From: Zobellia roscoffensis
GTDB taxonomy: Bacteria; Bacteroidota; Bacteroidia; Flavobacteriales; Flavobacteriaceae
Assembly: GCF_015330165.1 (NCBI RefSeq)
Contig: NZ_JADDXT010000002.1
Span: forward strand, 494,504 to 558,503
Length of the DNA: 64,000 bases
Direction: 5' to 3'
Below are positions 1 to 8,006 of this stretch, piece by piece. The notes under the pieces are model-generated. The model did no database searches and was not told where the DNA came from. It saw only the letters and a program-made list of their open reading frames with translations. Numbering within the stretch: the first letter of the stretch is position 1; each line of letters opens with the position of its first letter. The position numbers were made by a program, and so were the translations under genes.

Positions 1-750
1 GGGGGCTATCTTGGCATTGGAATTCAACACTTCAAATTTGGTATTTATAGGAAAGGGTTTACTACTTTTTAATCGAAATAAATCCAAATAATTACTAATG
101 TACGCAATCTCCTTTTTAATAGGTACAGTAGGTTGTTCGCATTCATAAAGAACATACCTCAGCATTTCTGAAAGCGTACCAATACTTTGCTGAGTCTTAT
201 TGGAGTCAATTACGGAAAGTGCATAAATATTATTTAGCGAATTGAATAAAAAGTGTGGATTTATCTGCGATTTTAAAAACTTCAACTCCATCTGAAGATT
301 TTCATTTTTATTCCTAATAGTCTCCTCTTCCTTTTTCTGTGCGAACAAAAATGTTTCTACAAAAGTGGCCAGCACATAAGCAATGGAGAGAATTAAAAAT
401 TGAATCAGTATTTCTGGCGGAGCCATTGGTGGTCCTCCTCTACGTCCTCCTCCAGGAGGGGGTGGCATATTCCCTTCCGGTAAATTATTCAACATAAAAT
501 TTTCCGTAATAAGAAAAGAACAAAAAACAATCAATGCAAATGAGGCTACACCAAAAAGCAGATACTTTTTCTTGAACAGTAGAGTTGGTGCCGTCACGTA
601 AATTAACGTAGCAATTACCACAATCTGCATTAAAAATGAAGGCACGTTCTTGTCTAAAAACCTAACATTTTCATTAAGTAACAGCCATGCCATAAGCCAA
701 ACGGCCAACCAAAGAAAAACATGAAAAAGAAAGCGATGTGTTTGTTTCAT
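1..750 (-). CDS. LytS/YehU-type sensor histidine kinase, 5' part only (gene runs off the left edge)
   Basis: The reading frame is open from an ATG at 750 to the window edge (250 codons, no stop), so the C-terminal ATPase part is missing here. Four hydrophobic segments fill roughly residues 1-135, which fits an integral inner-membrane sensor. The His_kinase domain follows, with the motif NPHFLFNSLNN at about 164-174 and H166 as the likely phosphoacceptor. This family pairs with LytTR response regulators, and the partner is probably just outside the window. Residues 93-110 form an unusual Pro/Gly/Arg-rich loop between membrane segments. The gene diverges from the YHYH/SCO1 operon across a 193-base gap, so it may regulate that operon, but this is inference. 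A weak -7 match lies at 755-762. Confidence 0.9.
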   Translation of the reverse strand, partial: MKQTHRFLFHVFLWLAVWLMAWLLLNENVRFLDKNVPSFLMQIVVIATLIYVTAPTLLFKKKYLLFGVASFALIVFCSFLITENFMLNNLPEGNMPPPPGGGRRGGPPMAPPEILIQFLILSIAYVLATFVETFLFAQKKEEETIRNKNENLQMELKFLKSQINPHFLFNSLNNIYALSVIDSNKTQQSIGTLSEMLRYVLYECEQPTVPIKKEIAYISNYLDLFRLKSSKPFPINTKFEVLNSNAKIAP

Positions 751-943
751 GGTACAAATTAAAGTAATTATTTCTCGGCAAAACCAAAAAAGGACTATTC
801 CAAATCCTTTAAACAAGGGGACTTACTTATTAAAACAACGCATTCACTGAAAACTTCTCGCCACAGGCTTATTGCGTTCATTCTGCATGGAACTGTTGCC
901 CACCTTTGTCATCAGAAATACGAACAATTTAAAATTAAATATC

Positions 944-1216
944 ATGAAAAAAAGTTCTTTTTACACCGTAATAGCAACTGCCGTTCTTGGCTTAGTAACC
1001 ATCCAAACAGGGTATGCCCAAGAAGACCGTAAAGAACCTCCCTCTGCAACCGAACTAATGGAAAAAATGGATGCCAATGAAGACGGAAAACTTTCTAAAG
1101 ATGAATTAAAGGGCCCTATTAAAAATGACTTCGACACTATAGACAAAGACGAAGATGGCTTTCTTTCTTTGGAAGAATTGGAAAATGCACCAAAACCAAA
1201 GCGTCGAAAAAAATAA
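944..1216 (+). CDS. small secreted EF-hand calcium-binding protein
   Basis: A 90-residue protein with a signal peptide (residues 1-25, ending in GYA-Q) and two canonical EF-hand loops at residues 43-54 (D43, N45, D47, S51, E54) and 67-78 (D67, D69, D71, S75, E78). The C-terminus is basic (RRKK). I chose the ATG at 944 because it gives a clean signal peptide; an upstream in-frame ATG at 872 would put 24 unlikely residues in front. It is the first gene of a probable operon with YHYH proteins and SCO1. A weak -7-like box (CACCTTTG) lies at 901-908. Two EF-hands suggest periplasmic or surface calcium binding; its specific role is unknown. Confidence 0.85.
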   Translation: MKKSSFYTVIATAVLGLVTIQTGYAQEDRKEPPSATELMEKMDANEDGKLSKDELKGPIKNDFDTIDKDEDGFLSLEELENAPKPKRRKK

Positions 1217-1230
1217 TAAAACTTAAAGAA

Positions 1231-2274
1231 ATGAAACAAGTATTGACATTGGCTATAAGCAGTTTGTTCATTCTTATCTCTGGAAACAGTTGTAATTCTG
1301 ATGAAAGCGTTACCACCGAGGAAAATGAAACTAATACAGAAGTAGTGAGTGGCACGGTTGACGCTAGTCTATTTTTAGAAGATGGACTTGCCGAGCCCAT
1401 AACCATGGTAGAGAAAACACTTTCTGACGGTACGATCGCCATGTGTTACAAAATCACCACTACTTCCACCCCTTCGGAACACCAAATGGGTCCGTGGTGC
1501 CCCACCAACATTTCAGATGGTGCCGACAAAGGTGGAAAATGGTTCGAAAATGGAGAACTCTACGATGTAGATGGTGCTTTTATTGAAAATATGGCCGATT
1601 TCTATGCCGATGCTACTTGGAAAATGTACGATGAAAACGGAGACATTTATGTAACCAACTCTTTGGAAGACTGTCAAAATGCAGCTAACCCAAACGTGGG
1701 CGAAGAGTATAAAAATTTCTGTGTTGAATGTCAGCCTTCCTATGTAACGGACATAACCCTTACCTATTACATTCCGGTGACGCCCGTAAAATTGGATACG
1801 CCCATTTATATATCCAATGGCGCACCTGGAGGTAATGGCGGGACTCCTCCAGAAGGTGGTCCACCACCGGAAGAAGGCGGTGGAGACAATACTGTTATAG
1901 GTCTAGCATTTAACGGTGTAAATTTTGACCCACCTGCTCCAACTGCAAATATTCTTGGCGCCTATACCTTGGCTCCTATGGATGACAACGGCGGACATGT
2001 GAACCCAAATACGGGTTACCATTACCACGCTGCGACCGGTATGACCGCACAAATTTCACAAGAAGACGGCCATTCTGCAATGATAGGCTACGCCATAGAT
2101 GGTTTTCCCTTGTTTGAACTATTGGACGAAGATGGTACCGAACCTACCGATTTAGATGAATGTCGCGGTCATACAGATGACATTCGCGGTTATCACTATC
2201 ATGTAGCCCCAGCCGGAACCAACAGCTTTATTGGCTGTTTTGCGGGAGCACAAGGCACCTTTGAAGTAAACTAA
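1231..2274 (+). CDS. YHYH-domain lipoprotein (347 aa)
   Basis: The protein begins with a lipoprotein signal peptide whose lipobox cysteine is C21. An N-terminal region (about 40-190) has several cysteines (C72, C90, C148, C164, C167) and no family I recognise. A Gly/Pro-rich linker follows at about 198-218. The C-terminal YHYH domain spans about 223-347. It carries two YHYH motifs (263-266 and 321-324), further histidines H256, H281 and H314, the conserved stretch IGYAIDGFPLF, and a terminal IGCFAG. The domain's function is not established; paired H-x-H motifs suggest metal binding, which is inference. The gene starts 14 bases after the EF-hand gene and is probably cotranscribed with it. Confidence 0.88.
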   Translation: MKQVLTLAISSLFILISGNSCNSDESVTTEENETNTEVVSGTVDASLFLEDGLAEPITMVEKTLSDGTIAMCYKITTTSTPSEHQMGPWCPTNISDGADKGGKWFENGELYDVDGAFIENMADFYADATWKMYDENGDIYVTNSLEDCQNAANPNVGEEYKNFCVECQPSYVTDITLTYYIPVTPVKLDTPIYISNGAPGGNGGTPPEGGPPPEEGGGDNTVIGLAFNGVNFDPPAPTANILGAYTLAPMDDNGGHVNPNTGYHYHAATGMTAQISQEDGHSAMIGYAIDGFPLFELLDEDGTEPTDLDECRGHTDDIRGYHYHVAPAGTNSFIGCFAGAQGTFEVN

Positions 2275-2285
2275 AATCAAAGATC

Positions 2286-2915
2286 ATGAAAAAATTAATC
2301 ATCGGTATTTTAATCAGCTTTTATACTTTGTCCGCTAGTGCCCATAGTTCGCAAATAGCAACCATGACACTGGCTCAAGACCAACAAAACAATTGGAGCT
2401 TACATATTAGCTCATCATTTGACGGTTTTAGGAATCAATTAATTAAAAATTTTCCAGATATAAAAGTTGATGATTTATCTGCCGATGATTTTCAAAAATT
2501 GGTCATTGCCTACGTTAAGGACAATATAGTTTTGAACGGTAATTCGGGTTTTATTGGAGAACTTAGGGAAGGTGCCATAAAAATGGGACATCAAACAGAC
2601 TTAAAATTTAGGGTAACGGGTCTGCCCAATAAACTTAGTACTTTACAGGTGAAGCTAAAAGGCTTTAGTGAGGCTTCAAAACACAATACTGTATTCAAAA
2701 TTATTGACCCTACGGTAACCTCCAAAAATTTTGTCATCAAAAAAGACAACCAATTTGCTGTGTCCATAGAGAAAGCTAATGGAGCGTTTCAGATTAAGGG
2801 ACAAGAAGAAAATCTATTGATCCCATTTATTGCCCTAACCCTGTTGGTAATTATGTCCGTAGTCATTATTTCAAAAATTTTCAGGAAAGAAGAAATTGTA
2901 CTAAGGCCGGTCTAA
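2286..2915 (+). CDS. unknown exported protein with C-terminal membrane anchor
   Basis: I do not recognise a named family in this 209-residue protein. It has a signal peptide (residues 1-19, cut near ASA-HS), an extracytoplasmic region of about 155 residues rich in lysine and beta-type sequence, and one hydrophobic segment at about 177-196 followed by a short basic tail (FRKEE). The topology is therefore a periplasmic domain tethered to the inner membrane. It sits 11 bases downstream of the first YHYH gene and upstream of the second, so it most likely works with them. A distant link to DUF6702-type periplasmic proteins is possible but unproven. Confidence 0.75.
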   Translation: MKKLIIGILISFYTLSASAHSSQIATMTLAQDQQNNWSLHISSSFDGFRNQLIKNFPDIKVDDLSADDFQKLVIAYVKDNIVLNGNSGFIGELREGAIKMGHQTDLKFRVTGLPNKLSTLQVKLKGFSEASKHNTVFKIIDPTVTSKNFVIKKDNQFAVSIEKANGAFQIKGQEENLLIPFIALTLLVIMSVVIISKIFRKEEIVLRPV

Positions 2916-2975
2916 CGGTATCACACAATTAAATTTCTAAATCATTCCCATTAATCATATTTAAAAAGAATTAAA

Positions 2976-3752
2976 ATGAAAAAAGAAGTTCTAAAAAAGA
3001 TTATCCCGTTAAGCCTTGTTGTTGCCATTACGGGATTTGGTATTATTGCTTGCAGTTCTGACAGTTCTGATGATTCCTTTGAAGACGAAGAAAGTGAAAC
3101 CGAAGAAGAAACCGTAACTGAATTGCATGCGGCCTATGCGGCTTTCAATTCGGAAGCAACCACTATTTACTTAGACGGTTCGGAAGTTGTTATAGAGACT
3201 ACCGGGCTTCCCAATCACGAAACCATATATTGGGGCGAAGGCAACAGCCTATACAAGGACGAGCCCGATGTGGACAAAACGCCTAGTATTATGTCCAGCA
3301 ACAACAACGCTACCACTATACGTGTAGATGCCACTCCCAATTTAACGGGAAACACGGTCGAAACCCAGTTGAATACCATTGGTATAGCAGTTAGCGGCTC
3401 ATCGATCTTTAATGATCAAGAAGGCGGCGGCGCACTGGATCAAGCCGCCGGAAGCTTAGATTGGACAGGTGCACATATTGGCCCAGGTGTATATCACTAC
3501 CATCTTGAACCTGTAGCCTTTTCCGATGATGATGAAAATCTAATTGGCATACTACTCGATGGCGTATTCCTATACGGAAGAAAATGCAACTCCACAGGCA
3601 CCTATCCTACAGATTTAGATGCTTCCGGAGGTCACGTTTCTACTACCCAGTATACAGATGGAGAGGAAGAATATCACTATCATATTATCAATGAAGTCTA
3701 TTCTACAACAGGCTCTTACCTTGCATTTGCAGGTCCTTATCAAGGTTATTAA
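2976..3752 (+). CDS. second YHYH-domain lipoprotein (258 aa)
   Basis: A lipoprotein signal ends at C26 and is followed by a Ser/Asp/Glu-rich linker (27-48). The YHYH domain covers most of the rest, with YHYH motifs at 173-176 and 233-236, H167 and H220, and a central IGILLDGVFLYGRK that corresponds to IGYAIDGFPLF of the 1231-2274 protein. Outside these motifs the two proteins differ strongly, so they are old paralogues and not a recent duplication. The N-terminal extension with five cysteines and the Gly/Pro linker of the first protein are absent. It is separated by 60 bases from the preceding gene and by 5 bases from the following one. Confidence 0.87.
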   Translation: MKKEVLKKIIPLSLVVAITGFGIIACSSDSSDDSFEDEESETEEETVTELHAAYAAFNSEATTIYLDGSEVVIETTGLPNHETIYWGEGNSLYKDEPDVDKTPSIMSSNNNATTIRVDATPNLTGNTVETQLNTIGIAVSGSSIFNDQEGGGALDQAAGSLDWTGAHIGPGVYHYHLEPVAFSDDDENLIGILLDGVFLYGRKCNSTGTYPTDLDASGGHVSTTQYTDGEEEYHYHIINEVYSTTGSYLAFAGPYQGY

Positions 3753-3757
3753 TTGTT

Positions 3758-4372
3758 ATGACAAAATCACTGTACTTAATAATACTATTGTTCGCGCTCT
3801 CTTTTTTTGGTCATAATAAGGACATTGAAACAATTCCAAAAACGGAAAAAAAACCGAGTATAAAGAATCATGAGGTTTACAAGCATGATTTAGTACTAAA
3901 TCAAAACGAAGGGAAATGGTACTACCTGAACAAACCGTTTAACGGGTACTCTATAAAATGTTACCAAAATGGAGTTACAAGTGAAAGATTGGGGTATTTA
4001 AATGGAAAAAGAGAGGGTATAGCTAAACGCTGGGAAAATAATGGCCTTCTCCGTATAGAATCTTTCTACAAACAAAACCGATTGACCGGCACATATAAAG
4101 TCTGGTGGAAAAATGGCGAGTTGGCGGAAGAATCTATCTATGAGAACGGTGCCCTGCACGGTGTTCAAAAGATGTATTACCCAGATGGTTCACTTGCCAA
4201 AAAAAGACAACTTGTAAACGGCAGGGAAGAAGGGTTACAAAAATCCTGGCTTAAAAACGGCAAGCTGTATATTAATTACGAAGCCAAGAATGGCCGAATT
4301 TTTGGAATGAAAAGAGCTAACTCATGCTATAAACTAGATGATGAAATTGTTGTTAGAAGTAAAAAAATATAG
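3758..4372 (+). CDS. exported MORN-repeat protein (YwqK-like)
   Basis: A 204-residue protein with an N-terminal hydrophobic signal (about 4-18) and a tandem array of MORN-type repeats at about 70-180. Each repeat contains a pattern like NGxxxG followed by YxNGxL, for example at GYLNGKREG, YENGALHG and YPDGSL. MORN_2/YwqK-like repeat proteins are common in Bacteroidota, and their roles are mostly unknown. The stop codon lies inside the next gene: the last 35 bases overlap the SCO1-like reading frame, which suggests translational coupling. Its place between YHYH and SCO1 genes suggests an envelope function. Confidence 0.82.
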   Translation: MTKSLYLIILLFALSFFGHNKDIETIPKTEKKPSIKNHEVYKHDLVLNQNEGKWYYLNKPFNGYSIKCYQNGVTSERLGYLNGKREGIAKRWENNGLLRIESFYKQNRLTGTYKVWWKNGELAEESIYENGALHGVQKMYYPDGSLAKKRQLVNGREEGLQKSWLKNGKLYINYEAKNGRIFGMKRANSCYKLDDEIVVRSKKI

Positions 4373-5030
4373 CATTATTCTATTATTCATTGTTTTGACC
4401 GCATGCAATCAGACGGTCAAAAAAAGCAACCATAACAAGGATACGTCAAGCAGGGTTGAACATCTGCCCTATTATGGGGATGCATCTTTTACACCGCATT
4501 GGTTAGAACCAGGTTCACAAGAGGAAAAAGACTTTCATAAGATTCCCAATTATAAATTGGTAGATCAACTTGGAGACACCATTACATCTGAAACCTTTGA
4601 AGACCAGATTTATATTACCGACTTTTTCTTTACCACTTGTCCAGGTATCTGTTTAAAAATGACTGGAAACATGCAAAAAATACAAGATGCTTTTTTAAAT
4701 GATCCAGAGGTAGCCATTTTATCCCATTCCGTTACGCCTTCCATAGATTCCGTTTCTGTCCTGAACACCTATGCTAAAAAGAATGGCATAATTGATGCAA
4801 AATGGCATTTGGTTACAGGTGATAAACAAGAAATCTATGATTTGGGAAGAAACCATTATTTTGTTGAAAATGACTTGGGTATTCCCAAGGACATAAACGA
4901 CTTTCTACATACAGAAAACTTCTTGCTAGTTGACAAAAACAAGCATATAAGAGGTATTTACAATGGTTTAAACCGTGCTTCCGTAGCCCAACTCATAGTA
5001 GATGTAAAAGCTCTAAAAAAAGAGTATTGA
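4338..5030 (+). CDS. SCO1/SenC-family copper-chaperone-like lipoprotein
   Basis: SCO proteins are membrane-anchored thioredoxin-fold proteins that deliver copper or act as thiol reductants, classically for cytochrome c oxidase. This 230-residue protein has a lipobox cysteine C23 (LTAC), the metal-binding motif CPGIC (C101 and C105) in the context FFFTTCPGIC, and a downstream histidine H191 (DFLHTENF) that would complete the Cys-Cys-His copper site. ATGs at 4338 and 4341 are both possible; either overlaps the MORN gene. No cytochrome oxidase genes are nearby; the neighbours are YHYH proteins, so the copper partner may be one of those. Confidence 0.9.
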   Translation: MMKLLLEVKKYSIILLFIVLTACNQTVKKSNHNKDTSSRVEHLPYYGDASFTPHWLEPGSQEEKDFHKIPNYKLVDQLGDTITSETFEDQIYITDFFFTTCPGICLKMTGNMQKIQDAFLNDPEVAILSHSVTPSIDSVSVLNTYAKKNGIIDAKWHLVTGDKQEIYDLGRNHYFVENDLGIPKDINDFLHTENFLLVDKNKHIRGIYNGLNRASVAQLIVDVKALKKEY

Positions 5031-5033
5031 CCT

Positions 5034-5789
5034 ATGACCGTCTTTAGAAAGATCAGAAAGAAACTTTTGGGCTCCGGTAAACTCAAAAGTTACCTCGTTT
5101 ACGCTTTTGGAGAAATTTTACTTATTGCGATAGGTATTTTAATTGCATGGAAAATTAACGACCTGAACGAAATTCGTAAGAATAGAATAGTTGAACTCAA
5201 AATATATGAAAGCCTATATGATGAGTTGAACACTAATTTAAAAATTCTAAACTCTACTATAGATCGGTACTCTAGCAATTCAAAAAGTTTGGAACATACT
5301 ATGAACTACATAGGTCTGACGTCTAATGAAATTACCCAAGGTGCGAGAGATACTATTGTTCATATTAACTACTCCGAGATCAATCTACTAAGTGGTGCAC
5401 TCAATTCCGTTATCAGCACTACCAAATTAGAACTTATAGAAAGTGACTCATTAAAAAGTTTGATTACCAATTACCCTTCTGAAATACAACGTTTAAAATC
5501 TATTGATTCTAAAATAAAGGAAATAGTTTTAGACCGTTTGCAGCCCACTTTAGAGAAGCACTTGGCACTTAAGGATATGTTAGCTAAAGACAATCCTAAA
5601 TACACTCGGATAAAGACTTTTGGAGAAGAATCCAACTACTATGACTTATTGCATAGTAAAGATTACCAGAATAGTTTGGTAGACCGCCTTTTACAAACCG
5701 AAAATCTACTTACCAGTGCTAAGAAATTAAGAAACAGGACCCAGGTGATGTCCATAAAACTGAAAGAGGAACTGGGCTATGAGCTTTAA
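5034..5789 (+). CDS. DUF6090-family membrane protein
   Basis: This 251-residue protein shows the DUF6090 layout. There is a short basic N-terminus (RKIRKKLLGSGK), one strong transmembrane segment at about 22-40 (FGEILLIAIGILIAWKIN), and then a long, mostly helical charged domain with probable coiled-coil character. The family is widespread in Flavobacteriaceae and has no known function. It begins 3 bases after the SCO1-like gene and is the last gene of the plus-strand operon. It runs convergently towards the LytTR regulator, with only 43 bases between and no clear terminator hairpin. Confidence 0.8.
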   Translation: MTVFRKIRKKLLGSGKLKSYLVYAFGEILLIAIGILIAWKINDLNEIRKNRIVELKIYESLYDELNTNLKILNSTIDRYSSNSKSLEHTMNYIGLTSNEITQGARDTIVHINYSEINLLSGALNSVISTTKLELIESDSLKSLITNYPSEIQRLKSIDSKIKEIVLDRLQPTLEKHLALKDMLAKDNPKYTRIKTFGEESNYYDLLHSKDYQNSLVDRLLQTENLLTSAKKLRNRTQVMSIKLKEELGYEL

Positions 5790-5832
5790 AACCCTCTACT
5801 TTTCCTTCTGAAATCTTCAAGATAAATAATTC

Positions 5833-6564
5833 TTACAGCCCCAACATAGAGAAAAATTGAGTCTTGTGACTTTCTCCAATAGGAATACGAATATCATCTA
5901 TTACAATTCTATTACGTTGTATGGTTTTGATGAAATTTACATTCACTACAAAGGACTTGTGCACCCTTATAAATTGATTCCGCGGTAATTTTTCCAATAT
6001 GTCCTTAAAACTAAGTAAGGTTAAAATGGCCTTATTTGACCCTACCACATGAATTTTTAAATAATCCTTAAGACCCTGAACATATTGAATATCGTCCAAA
6101 TCTATCTTTACACTTTCATGTTCAGATTTTACAAAAATAAATTTCTGGCTTTCATTGCCATCTCCGCGGGAAGGGAATACATTGGCAGCCGTTGATACCG
6201 GGGTATCTTTACGACTCAATAACTCTTTTGCCCTTAATACCGCTTTTATAAAACGCTGATAAGGAATGGGCTTTACAAGGTAATCTACCGCATTCAGCTC
6301 AAAACCTTCTACGGCATATTGAGAGTAAGCTGTAGTAAAGATAAAAAGTGGCCGGTTGTCCAACGCGCTAATAAAATCCAGCCCGTTTATTTGTGGCATT
6401 TCTATATCACAGAAGATTACATCTACCTTTTGCTCGTTAATTGCCGGAATAGCCTCAAGGGGATTTGTAAACGTACCTACCACCTCAACAAAACCTACTT
6501 TTTTACAATAATCTACCAATATTTCTATGGCCAACGGTTCATCGTCAATTAGTATACAATTCAT
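5833..6564 (-). CDS. LytTR-family response regulator
   Basis: The 243-residue protein has an N-terminal receiver domain (about 1-115) with the acidic pocket D7/D8, the phosphoacceptor D53 (FCDIEMP), T79 in TTAYS and K98 in VKPIP. A LytTR DNA-binding domain (about 140-243) follows, with FIFVKSEHESVKIDLDDI and the typical FIRVHKSFVVN stretch. It is encoded 3 bases after the kinase at 6568-7605, and the two form a complete two-component system. The regulated genes are unknown; the Kelch/DUF4907 genes just upstream are natural candidates. Confidence 0.93.
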   Translation of the reverse strand: MNCILIDDEPLAIEILVDYCKKVGFVEVVGTFTNPLEAIPAINEQKVDVIFCDIEMPQINGLDFISALDNRPLFIFTTAYSQYAVEGFELNAVDYLVKPIPYQRFIKAVLRAKELLSRKDTPVSTAANVFPSRGDGNESQKFIFVKSEHESVKIDLDDIQYVQGLKDYLKIHVVGSNKAILTLLSFKDILEKLPRNQFIRVHKSFVVNVNFIKTIQRNRIVIDDIRIPIGESHKTQFFSMLGL

Positions 6565-6567
6565 AAT

Positions 6568-7605
6568 CTATAGGTTTAAAATTAAATTAACTTCATAGTT
6601 TTCTCCATCATCTTCTATTTCTAGAAAATGCGAATTGGGGTATAAAAAATTCAATCTGTTCTTAACATTTTGAAGCCCTACACCACTATTTTCACTTTTT
6701 ACTCTTTGCTTTCCTATTTTGTTTATCACGTACAATTGTATGGACTTCTCCTGTACTAGCAGGTTTATTTTTACCATAGTTTTACCTTGGTAGTCCGTTC
6801 CATATTTAAAGGCATTTTCAATGAACGAAATAAATAATAGCGACGGAATAATTTTATTGGAATCGTCTCCCGAAATTTTTAGGAACACATTTTCACTATC
6901 GGCCAATCTTAACCTTTGTAATGCTACATAACTCTTTATGTACTCTATCTCCTTATCCAACGGTACCAAATCTTTATCCGCCTCATAAATCATATATCGC
7001 ATCAGTTCTGATAAATTGATAATTGCTTCGGAAGTATGCGGAGATTTTTTTACCGATAACGAGTAAATAGTATTGAGAGAATTAAACAGAAAATGTGGGT
7101 TCAACTGGGTTTTTAAGAACTGAAGTTCCGATTGCACTTTTTCCTTTTCGACCGTTTTACGAAGATTCTCGTTTCTTTGCAGTTCCGTATACACACGGAG
7201 CATAATGGCAAAAATGTAGGGGACAGCAAAACTTACCACTGGCATTAAAGAAAATCTAAACGGGGCCCTAGCTTCCCTACGCTCCTTCATGCGTTCTACC
7301 AAAGGGGCAAAACTTTTTGGCATTTCCGGAGGAAATATATTATGAAGCCCATAACTAACGGCAAACAACAACACAATAGAAATACCTATATAGGTTTTCA
7401 TTTTATCCCTAAGTAAAAAGTTAGGGACCAAGTAATAATAATTGAAATAGAATATTGCCACAGCCATTACCCATTTAACAACGATATTAAACGGTATAGA
7501 CCTTGACTCTAGGAAAAACGGGTATACTATTAATCCAAAAACCGCACACCATAAGAAGGTATGTACCAACCATTGTGGCAAATATTTTCTTTTGGAGGCG
7601 TTCAT
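6568..7605 (-). CDS. LytS/YehU-type sensor histidine kinase
   Basis: A 345-residue integral membrane kinase with four hydrophobic segments (about 10-30, 41-62, 70-88 and 118-137), a short coiled coil, then the His_kinase domain with LNPHFLFNSLN (H171 as phosphoacceptor). The ATPase part shows the N box SFIENAFKYG and the G box SGVGLQNVKNRL, so the protein is complete. The loop at about 91-116 is rich in basic residues and proline. It is translationally close to the LytTR gene (3-base gap) and to the DUF4907 gene (3-base gap). It resembles the truncated kinase at 1-750, which suggests two related signalling systems flank the YHYH operon. Confidence 0.93.
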   Translation of the reverse strand: MNASKRKYLPQWLVHTFLWCAVFGLIVYPFFLESRSIPFNIVVKWVMAVAIFYFNYYYLVPNFLLRDKMKTYIGISIVLLFAVSYGLHNIFPPEMPKSFAPLVERMKERREARAPFRFSLMPVVSFAVPYIFAIMLRVYTELQRNENLRKTVEKEKVQSELQFLKTQLNPHFLFNSLNTIYSLSVKKSPHTSEAIINLSELMRYMIYEADKDLVPLDKEIEYIKSYVALQRLRLADSENVFLKISGDDSNKIIPSLLFISFIENAFKYGTDYQGKTMVKINLLVQEKSIQLYVINKIGKQRVKSENSGVGLQNVKNRLNFLYPNSHFLEIEDDGENYEVNLILNL

Positions 7606-7608
7606 TTT

Positions 7609-7938
7609 TTACTGATTTTGAATAGTAATATTCAGATTTTTGAGTTCAGAAACGGTTATAAACGGAGCTTCGCCTTTTTTTATTTTTTTGAGAACCTCAT
7701 CACCAATCAATTGAGCCTCTTTCTCTGTATTAAATGGCAATTCTCCTTGTATTGCAGGCATAAACTCTTGTTTTACCAGAATCTTATCGGCATGTAAAAT
7801 TTGATATCCAAATCCTTCACCTACTTCTATCACCTCTGAATGAAGTCCTTTTTGCTTTGCTTCTCCAGCGCTAAAGTTAAATGCAATATAAGCAACGACT
7901 GCGACCAATACTGCCAATAAAAAGTGAATTTTTTTCAT
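7609..7938 (-). CDS. DUF4907-family protein
   Basis: A 109-residue protein with an N-terminal hydrophobic signal or anchor (about 5-22) and a conserved small domain containing GFGYQIL and QEFMPAIQGELPF, features I associate with DUF4907. I place the start at the ATG at 7938. An upstream in-frame start at 7965 would begin inside a terminator-like hairpin and spoil the signal peptide. The function is unknown; in Flavobacteriia this family is often found with Kelch-repeat and DUF4270 proteins, as here. It is followed by the kinase after only 3 bases. Confidence 0.78.
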   Translation of the reverse strand: MKKIHFLLAVLVAVVAYIAFNFSAGEAKQKGLHSEVIEVGEGFGYQILHADKILVKQEFMPAIQGELPFNTEKEAQLIGDEVLKKIKKGEAPFITVSELKNLNITIQNQ

Positions 7939-7950
7939 GATATATCCAAT

Positions 7951-7985
7951 TAAAAAATGGGGCAAACTTAATAGTACTGCCCCAT
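7951..7985 (-). terminator. hairpin plus U-tract inside the Kelch-DUF4907-kinase gene set
   Basis: ATGGGGCA (7957-7964) and TGCCCCAT (7978-7985) form a perfect 8-base-pair stem around a 13-base loop. On the minus strand it is followed at once by six U residues (7957-7952). This has the form of an intrinsic terminator downstream of the Kelch gene. No promoter-like box is visible between it and the DUF4907 start at 7938, so it may act as an attenuator that lets only part of the transcription reach the kinase and regulator genes. Confidence 0.75.
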
Positions 7986-8006
7986 AGCTAACTCAAAAAA
8001 TATTTA

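Noticed and set aside
872..943. N-terminal extension of the EF-hand gene from an ATG at 872
   Set aside because: The added 24 residues precede a normal signal peptide and cross a promoter-like box; the ATG at 944 is the better start.
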